DNA from: Limnoperna fortunei
Taxonomy: Eukaryota; Mollusca; Bivalvia; Mytilida; Modiolidae
DNA: 64,000 nt
Assembly: GCA_944474755.1 (NCBI GenBank)
Contig: OX104112.1
Coordinates: 52,402,774 to 52,466,773 of the forward strand
Direction: 5' to 3'
Part shown: positions 57,697-64,000 of the stretch, one piece after another
Layout: the number at the start of each line of letters is the position of its first letter
Position numbering within the stretch: the first letter of the stretch is position 1
Position numbers and translations under genes: made by a program
Notes under the pieces: model-generated
The model's database searches: none
What the model was told of the DNA's origin: nothing
Seen by the model: the letters and a program-made list of their open reading frames with translations, nothing else

Positions 57697-59212
57697 CACT
57701 TCGCCTAAAGTTAGGGACCACCAGGTTTTGCTTCAAATAAATAAAAAAATTATTTTTTCTGATTATTTGTACATATGTTATCAACAAAAGCTAGGTTCGA
57801 AGTATTTTTTGTTAAAATTTTTAAATCGCTCGATTCACGATACAATAACAATAGAGATTTTTTAAAAAAACTACCCTCAGCTTTTGTAAACCCAAGTTTG
57901 GCGCCTTTTTTCATTTCATCGTGTGCACGTGCGTAACAAAATGTATCCTGTTTTGAAATCATTTCAACATGATACGTCTAAAACTAGCAGATGCAGAGAG
58001 AAGGCAAGCAGTTGGAGGGATAAAGCTGGAATAACACAGCGGCAGATTTCAGATAGGTTCAATGTTAGCCATTCTGTCATCAGTAGGCTAATGAGACGAT
58101 TCAATGAAACTGGTACTTTGTATTTTTGGGGCCAAGATCAGGGCAACAGAGAGAGAATATGACTACTTCGAAGACTAGCTAGACAGCAACCTTTTACCAC
58201 TGCAGACAGGTTGCGTAGTCGATGGAATATCCATATTAGTATTAGTAGACTAACAGTAAACAGAAGGCTAATCTGCGGAAGACTTCGAGCACGGATACCA
58301 ATAAAGCGACCAGCACTTACACAAAGACACAATGATGCCCGGCTGCGGTGGGCGCGTGACCGTATCGTGTGGAATATTCGCTCTTGGAAAAGAATTCATT
58401 GGTCACGAAAGTCGTTTTCTTCTGAAATCAGTTGACGGTCGGATGCGGGTATGCCGTCAACGCAACACCGCTTTTGATCCCTGCACATGTTCTGGGACCT
58501 ACAGCTTTTGGTGGTGGCGTAGTGACAGTTTGGGTCTGCTTCTCATATGACTGTAAGTTAGACGTGTATCCATTAGATGGCACACTAACTTCTTTAAAAT
58601 ACAGAGATTCTGGATTCCCGTATTGTGCCCCATTTTGATGCGCATCCACTTGGAAATAAACCCGTGTTCATGGACGACAACGCAAGACCTCATAGAACAC
58701 GCATCGTCAAAGATTGTCTTGCAAATGAGGCAATTGAGACATTACCTTGGCCTGCCATGTCTCCGGGTATGAATCCGATAGAGCATGTTTGGGATCATCA
58801 CTGCCGGAAAGTGAAATGAACGTGACCCTCCATGTCAAAACATTCAAGAATTGCGTGATACTTTAATTCAGGAGTGGCGGCAATTCACTCAACGTAGACT
58901 TCAGAGACTTGTCCAGAGCATGAGGAGACGAGTTCAAGAATTACATCTTAATAACCCTAAACCTGCCAACTCTTTGTATGTAACATTACCAGCGGTTCAA
59001 ACTTTCTTTGAGTTATGGTTTTGCAGTTTGTTTTATGGCATATTTTTACATACATTTGAATAGTAAAATAAAAAACTTCTTCAAAATAGTCGACTATTTT
59101 AGACGAAACGTTAAATGAACAATGAATGGCTATACATGTATATTGATAAAAATATTGGTTTTAAAAAATCACTTCCGCTAAATTCTGGTGGTCCCTAACT
59201 TATGGCCAAGTG
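57697..59212 (+). mobile_element. Tc1/mariner element, 1516 bp, with TA target duplication
   Basis: The ends are CACTT(C/G)GCC..AAGTTAGGG-type inverted repeats; with the flanking TA included, 27 of 30 bases match between left (57695-57724) and right (59185-59214, inverted). TA dinucleotides flank both sides. It sits inside the LINE endonuclease, whose reading resumes after 59214. It encodes the broken transposase described separately. Confidence 0.93.
57923..59063 (+). pseudogene. Tc1-family transposase, DD34E type, frameshifted
   Basis: N-terminal helix-turn-helix: KAGITQRQISDRFNVSHSVI (about 58023-58083), then RLMRRFNETGT. The central part is in several frames (VDGRMRVCRQRNTAFDP, then TAFGGGVVTVWVCFSYDCKL DVYPLDGTLTSLKYRD). 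The C-terminal frame 58625-58819 reads PVFMDDNARPHRTRI and PWPAMSPGMNPIEHVWD; the spacing from the second catalytic Asp to the Glu of NPIEH is 34 residues (DD34E). The first catalytic Asp, expected in HWSDESRF, is lost by an apparent 2-nt deletion at about 58405. The tail (58851-59000) reads LIQEWRQFTQRRLQRLVQSM then RRRVQELHLNN. Inactive. Confidence 0.88.
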
Positions 59213-59214
59213 TA

Positions 59215-59729
59215 TATATAGCTAGCTCCAGATCTACTTTAGATAAGGGTATTGGGAAGAAAACATGTAGGGATTCAAGTGTAGTTGATTATCTTATTTT
59301 AGCTTCTGTTTTTTCGATTTATAATTAATTTTGAAATTGTGGAGTTCATGCCATTATTTTCTGATTGTCATTGTGTGATCGGGTTTAATTTTTTGTACCA
59401 AATAATCTAGACAATATCTCCTCAAGTAAACCTAATGAATATATTTATCGTGATTACCGAAAATGAAATAGCTTTAAGAAATCCGAGTTTAGAAATATAG
59501 AACACAAAGACTCTGCCGGAACTCTTATTTTACAACGTGATGCATTATCTATTGAGGGCAATACATCGCGGGTAGAAATAAACACCATTGTTGATGATGT
59601 TGGGGAAAATTTTGTAACGCAGCTACCGATTCTTTTGGTAAAATTCGAAACCGTAAATCAATTTTTAAACAAGATGATTCCATACCATGGTATAAGAGAC
59701 AACGCGCTTAATTGAGAAAAAAATCGATA
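59215..59729 (+). pseudogene. LINE endonuclease C-terminus and linker, decayed
   Basis: Text resumes after the Tc1 element with SVVDYLILA-like and FEIVEFMPLFSDCHCVIGF (about 59330-59386), matching the D/SDHCPI region at the end of APE endonucleases. Further on, IPWYKRQRA (about 59680-59708) resembles the KPWFN-type start of the linker. Many stops. Confidence 0.55.
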
Positions 59730-60585
59730 TGCACAGGGGTGCAAAAGCCGAGTTGCCGAATTGTATTAACCAAAACTTTCCTTGTCTTCATTTTAAGATT
59801 TAACATAATTGGTTATTACAGACATTACATGTAAACTGGAGACAAAGTGAGGAGGGTTTCAGCAGGAAAAATGTAAGCTTTATCAACAAATTTTCAAAGT
59901 TGCATAAAATATGAATATGTAAATCCTCTAACAGTATTGAACCATTGTGTAAAATTTAAGATATGTACTTGATGTAGTTTTTGAGTTATGGTCCGGAAAC
60001 CACTAATTCAAGAAATTTTCTAACGCTTTTCTGTCGCTTTGACCTTGACCTTGAACGGATGTACCCCAAAATCAATAGCGTTCCTCCTCTTATGGTATGT
60101 AACAACATCCCAAAGTTTCAATAAAATTGGTTGAGAACTTTTTGAGTTATGGTCCGGAAACCTTTAATTCTACAAATTTTCTAACGCTTTTCTGTCGCTG
60201 TGACCTTGACCTTGAACGGATTTACCCCAAAATCAATAGGGTTTCTCCTCGTCTGGTATGTAACAATATCCCAAAGTTTCAATAAAATTAGTTGAGAACT
60301 TTTTGAGTTATGGTCCGGAAACCACTAATTCAAGAAATTTTCTAACGTTTTTCTGTTGCTGTGACCTTGACCTTGAATGGATGTATCCCAAAATCAATAG
60401 AGTTCCTCCTCTTATGGCATGTAACAATATCCTTCAGTTTCATTAGAATCGGTTCACAACTTACTGAGTTATGGTCAGGAAACCAATTGTTGACGCCCGC
60501 CCGCCCACCCGCCCGCTTGCCCGCCCGCCCGCCATCTTCATAACAATAGCCGAGTTCAACTTCGTTTCAACTCGGCTAAAAATAT
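59730..60585 (-). mobile_element. Element with 161-bp core repeats, second copy (minus orientation)
   Basis: GAGTTATGGTC(C)GGAAACC anchors at 59983, 60144, 60305 and 60466 give an exact 161-bp period. Left flank GCACAGGGGTGCAAAAGCCG then AGTTGCCG is the inverse of 1360-1385, and the right flank ATAGCCGAGTTCAACTTCGT is the inverse of 805-835. Both ends contain AGCCGAGTTG, a short terminal inverted repeat. A (CCCG)n-like tract lies at 60495-60535. Inserted in the LINE linker. Confidence 0.85.
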
Positions 60586-60589
60586 TCAC

Positions 60590-62410
60590 AAAGCGAAAGA
60601 GATATAGCTTTATAAAAAACGCAGAAATAGACTGCACATGCAACGTGCTAAAAGAGTGCATTAGTTTCATTTAAAACAATCATATACTGACTTCCAAAAG
60701 AGATCCGCAAACGAACTTTTTTCTAAGAAAGACCCAAAGCAATAATAGAAATTTTAAATAAGATAAAAAAGACAAAAACTAAAAATTCAGCAGAAATACT
60801 CTTTAAACGCTATATGAACATTTTAAACAACTTAATGAAGCCGATGACAGACGGGTACAAGTTAACAAACAATACATCATTGAAAAAATGGGTGAGCTGG
60901 AATACAGGGAATACAATTTTGACTGCCACTGGAAAAGTATGGAGCATTGGGGAGGGTCGGTGAATTTAGCCTTTTGTAGCGGCTACAATGAGCCTACTCT
61001 TTTTCGAAGTCTAAAAAGGGGTCTTTATCGTGCAAGAAGCGTGGCACTCTCCAAAAACGTTACCCACTATGGTCCTCGGCCAGGCTTTTCGTATTATGAC
61101 ATGACAACCACCCAACGAGAGGCCCGGTATCTCCTATCCGCCATCCGGGGACGCGTTGGGCTGCTCTGTGTGTCGAGCACTGGGAACCGTCCCAGTATAA
61201 ACATAGAAACAGAAAATCTATTGAATAGCCCGATATCTGAAATAGAAATTCGAAAAGTAGTTTTAAATTTGAAAAATGGAAACCCTTTGGAACGGATAAT
61301 ATTTTGAATGAATACATCAAAGTAGGAAATGAGGCCGATTTATGTTAAACTATTTAAAATTATCTTAGACACAAGAATGATACCAGATGAATGGTTGAAT
61401 GCGATTATGGTATATACTGTATGTAAGAATAAGGGTGCTAAAAATGACCCAAGCTTGTATCGTGGAAGAACATTAAACTCGTGTCTTAGAAAAACATTTT
61501 CAGCTGTAATCAATAACAGACTAAATAATAATTCGAAACAGATTAATCTTATTTCTAACGTTCAAGCAGGTTTTCGTAAAGGGTATTCCAGTATAGATAA
61601 TATTTTTGAACTTCACTAATTAATAAACATTTATTTTTCTTTGGGTAAAAATAGTTCTGCACTTTTATTGATTTCAAAAGCGCTTTCGATACTGTCTGGA
61701 GAACTGGGGTGATGCAAAATTTGCTTAAACCAAACATAAATGGCAAAATATTTTAAGTCATTTTTAACATGTATCAGAATATTAAAACCTGTGTACGACT
61801 CGGAACTGAATGTTCTGACGTTTTAATATCAGATGCTGGTGTCAAACAAGTAGAAAATCTATCCTCCTTTATATTCTCCTTTTTCTTAAATGATCTGGAA
61901 GACTTTTTACTGAAAACAATGTTAAGGCCCTGGAGGAAATAGCAATATTTTGTCAAGAATAACTACAATTATATTTAAGCTTGTTTTTATACTATATGCT
62001 GATGATACAGCACTTCTGTCAGAAACGGCAGACGGATTACAAATTTCTCTAAATGTATTTGAAACAAATTGTAAACTCTGGCGGTTAAAAGATAATATTC
62101 GTAAAACTGATGTTGCAGCTTTCTGTAAAAGAAAATATATACACGCCGGAAACGCCTTCAAAATTTACTGAGAACAGATAAACATTGTAGACTCCTATTG
62201 TTATTTAGGCGTGCGTTTCAAAAGGTAGTTTTAGTCAAACAAAAAAAGAAGCTGACTGAGCATGCTCAAAAAGGCTTTTTTGCTCTTTACACGAAAACAA
62301 CAAACATCGCCATTGAAAAAGTCCATTGACAATTCTGTAAACGAATACTACAGTTTAGAAGTATTACACCAAAAGTGCGTCTTTTTACCATAGAACACCA
62401 AGAACACCGC
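60590..62410 (+). pseudogene. LINE reverse transcriptase, broken
   Basis: After the linker (KKTKTKNSAEILFKRY; YEHFKQLNEADDRR), the polymerase blocks follow: LLNSPISEIEIRKVVLNLKN (about 61215-61275), MIPDEWLNAIMV, KNKGAKNDPSLYRGRTLNSC (61427-61485), QAGFRKGYSSIDNIFELH, then in other frames FIDFKSAFDTVWR (about 61661-61700; first catalytic Asp), GVKQVENLSSFIFSFFLNDL (about 61840-61902) and LYADDTALLSE (YADD at 61995-62006, intact). Downstream, KKKLTEHAQKAFFALY-like text (about 62245-62300) is the post-RT region. The block order is complete but stops and frameshifts separate them. A block at about 60930-61190 with higher GC and no LINE resemblance interrupts the linker. Confidence 0.85.
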
Positions 62411-62732
62411 AGAACTCTCTAAAATACCTTTTTCCATTGATAAAACTAAAAAAAATATTATAATATGCCTTTTTGTGAACAATTTGTCTTAAAATCAAAT
62501 TTTTATTTACCATTATGTCCCATCGCAAGCGGCGGAAGGTTTCACCGAAAACGGCGATACCACAGAACGAAAATAAATACTACTGAACACCCTAAATAAC
62601 TTAAAAAGGAAACTGAAATTATTAAATTGTGATATATTAACAATTTTTTCATAACATAATACATAAACAATATAACAGTCGAAAAAAAGAAGATCTATAT
62701 GAATTTCAAATTGTGCAACATATTAAAGATGA

Positions 62733-62756
62733 TGATGATGATGATGATGATGATGG
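62733..62756. repeat. (GAT)n microsatellite
   Basis: Eight GAT units, lying just upstream of a GGGTTTTTCACGTCC repeat block. Confidence 0.95.
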
Positions 62757-63164
62757 GTTTTTCACGTCCTACACTGATAAATTAATACACTCGGTCGGAC
62801 GGTTGTTAGGGTTGGTAGTCCATGGACTACACCATGGTGGTTTTGTCGAAGCCCGGCCTTCGGGATACCTGGTCGAAGAACTCGGCAGCATATATCCTAC
62901 TTACGGCCGAGCTGCTCCGATTTAACGTTGGCCTACTCCAGTACCCCACATGGGTAGAAGGGTTTCCCCACTCTGACCATCGTGGAGGTCTTACATCTGC
63001 AGAGTGAACATATTAAACATCCTCACACAGTTTTATATCCCTACTGAGTTTGGTCTTTATTGATGTTTATTAGTAACACCATTATCAAAAATGACTCCAT
63101 GGTTTTATGGGTGTAGTGCTTGGGACATAAATCAACTTTGGTATGGGTTATCCATGACTACTTG
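62757..63164 (+). repeat. Unclassified dispersed repeat preceding a tRNA-like head
   Basis: Relatively GC-rich text (GTCCATGGACTACACCATGG, CGAAGAACTCGGCAGCATAT, CGAGCTGCTCCGATTTAACG, CTCCAGTACCCCACATGGGT). I recall similar text in mollusc genomes. No supported frame, although several short ones run through it. Confidence 0.5.
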
Positions 63165-63262
63165 GCCGAGGGGTCTAGACCGCTGAACATAGTGCAGACG
63201 ATTTGGTGCCACAGTGTCATAACGGTGTAAGTTCGATTCCCGCTGAGGGTAAGCAAAAATTG
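63165..63262 (+). repeat. tRNA-like (Pol III promoter) repeat head, distinct from the main SINE
   Basis: ACTTGGCCGAGGGGTCTAGA supplies an A box and GTGTAAGTTCGATTCCCGCT a consensus B box (GTTCGATTC). The spacing of some 60-70 bp and lack of a foldable cloverleaf argue for a SINE head rather than a functional tRNA gene. Confidence 0.6.
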
Positions 63263-63476
63263 ACAGTGTTAAATCTAATTCTAACAGTGTTGGGCTTAAT
63301 TTGTAGACGTATATATATAATCAATTTAAATTGATTTTAAAAAATCTTCTCCTCTTTTACCAATAAAAGGACTGCTTTGAGACATTGCACACATCATATT
63401 TATTATGTTCTCTACCAAAATTGTTCAAATCATGACAGTTGACTACCTACATAGCTCCGTTGGCTTTATATAGAAA

Positions 63477-63490
63477 GGGGGGGGGGGGGG
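63477..63490. repeat. Poly-G run, 14 bases
   Basis: Uninterrupted G run at the left edge of a dispersed repeat. Confidence 0.95.
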
Positions 63491-63745
63491 TGGTCAAGAG
63501 AGTTTACATCTGATGGTTACAAAAGTATAACAGGTACAGCAAATTTGAAGTGAACGTCCCTTCTCCCTCTAAGCATCAAAAGCTCTTCTTTATAGGAGTT
63601 ATTTCCCTTAAAAGGTCAAAATTAATGACTTTTGCAGGAGTGTTTGGCAATTCCTTATAAAAAAGAAAAGCTGGATAAAAAAGGTTGTTTTGGTTTCAGG
63701 TTCAGGTGAGCGATACAGGCTCTTATGGGCCTCTTGTTTATGAAA
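63491..63745 (+). repeat. Dispersed repeat ending with GGTGAGCGATACAGGCTC
   Basis: TTCAGGTTCAGGTGAGCGAT then ACAGGCTCTTATGGGCCTCT and TGTTTATG. I know this ending from bivalve repeats; internally no frame. Possibly related in class to the repeat at 1-655. Confidence 0.6.
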
Positions 63746-64000
63746 AACTTCAACCGCTCTCAACGACACATACAGATAAACAAATTTCGGAAACAATTTG
63801 AGATTTAAATACATATTTTTTATACAGTAATGCATATTTACATGAATATAACATATTTTAAATTAGTTTTATAAATAACATAGACGTCTGCTGTGCTCTG
63901 TTGTATTGCCGTTTTCAGTGAACAAATATGTGGTTTTCAGACATAATTTTATCCATTAAGGCATAATTACACATAAACAATATTTTATTTAGATTTATAA

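Noticed and set aside
58625..58819. Active Tc1 transposase
   Set aside because: The C-terminal catalytic part is intact, but upstream frameshifts and loss of the first catalytic Asp break the protein.
62713..63007. Asp-rich small protein
   Set aside because: The Asp run is a translated GAT microsatellite running into a dispersed repeat.
63165..63262. Functional tRNA gene
   Set aside because: Both Pol III boxes are present but acceptor and anticodon stems do not pair; treated as a SINE head.

Overview
The window looks like nuclear DNA from a bivalve mollusc. Evidence: it is AT-rich with sparse coding; several short dispersed repeats resemble ones I know from mussels (a near-palindromic core close to AGACGAAACGCGCGTCT, tRNA-derived SINEs with a GGCCGAGTGGTTAAGG head, elements with an exact 161-bp core repeat); and there are decayed non-LTR, Penelope-type and Tc1/mariner elements. 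There is no operon structure, ribosome-binding site or CRISPR array. The placement (possibly a marine mussel) is from memory of repeat families and was not searched.

Two intact, single-exon protein genes stand out, both on the minus strand. One at 23042-24349 encodes a 435-residue class A (rhodopsin-like) GPCR with a long third intracellular loop. The other at 53157-54695 encodes a 512-residue protein with an N-terminal TIR-like domain, an unrecognised middle region and two C-terminal BIR zinc modules. Each BIR has exact C-x2-C-x16-H-x6-C spacing, and there is no RING or CARD. This TIR-middle-BIR-BIR protein is the strongest candidate for an unusual innate-immunity or cell-death adaptor. Each intact gene has decayed relatives in the window: a TIR-middle pseudogene at 2325-3295 whose homology stops at the start of BIR1, and two GPCR remnants (16715-17480 and 35875-36130), all on the minus strand.

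Layout: 1-1.4 kb dispersed repeats; 2.3-3.3 kb TIR pseudogene; 4.6-5.1 kb an in-frame 246-bp duplication; 6-16 kb repeats (SINEs, inverted-repeat elements, a Penelope-like 3' tail, a tandem array, an AG microsatellite); 16.7-24.4 kb GPCR remnant, LINE and Penelope fragments, and the intact GPCR; 26.3-30.2 kb Penelope-like reverse transcriptase plus repeats; 30-37 kb mostly featureless with a SINE, a GPCR remnant and a LINE endonuclease scrap; 37.3-39.6 kb a 51-54-bp minisatellite with a higher-order block and an inverted partner array; 40-50 kb a possible exon, LINE tail, SINEs and a dead Tc1 transposase; 50.9-52 kb an inverted-repeat element carrying a 44-bp minisatellite; 53.1-54.7 kb the TIR-BIR gene; 55.0-62.4 kb one old LINE (ORF1, endonuclease, reverse transcriptase) broken by a foldback element, a Tc1 element and a 161-bp-repeat element; 62.7-63.7 kb SINE-like and other repeats.

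No pathway links the two intact genes. All homology statements come from reading translations and comparing copies within the window; no database search was run.
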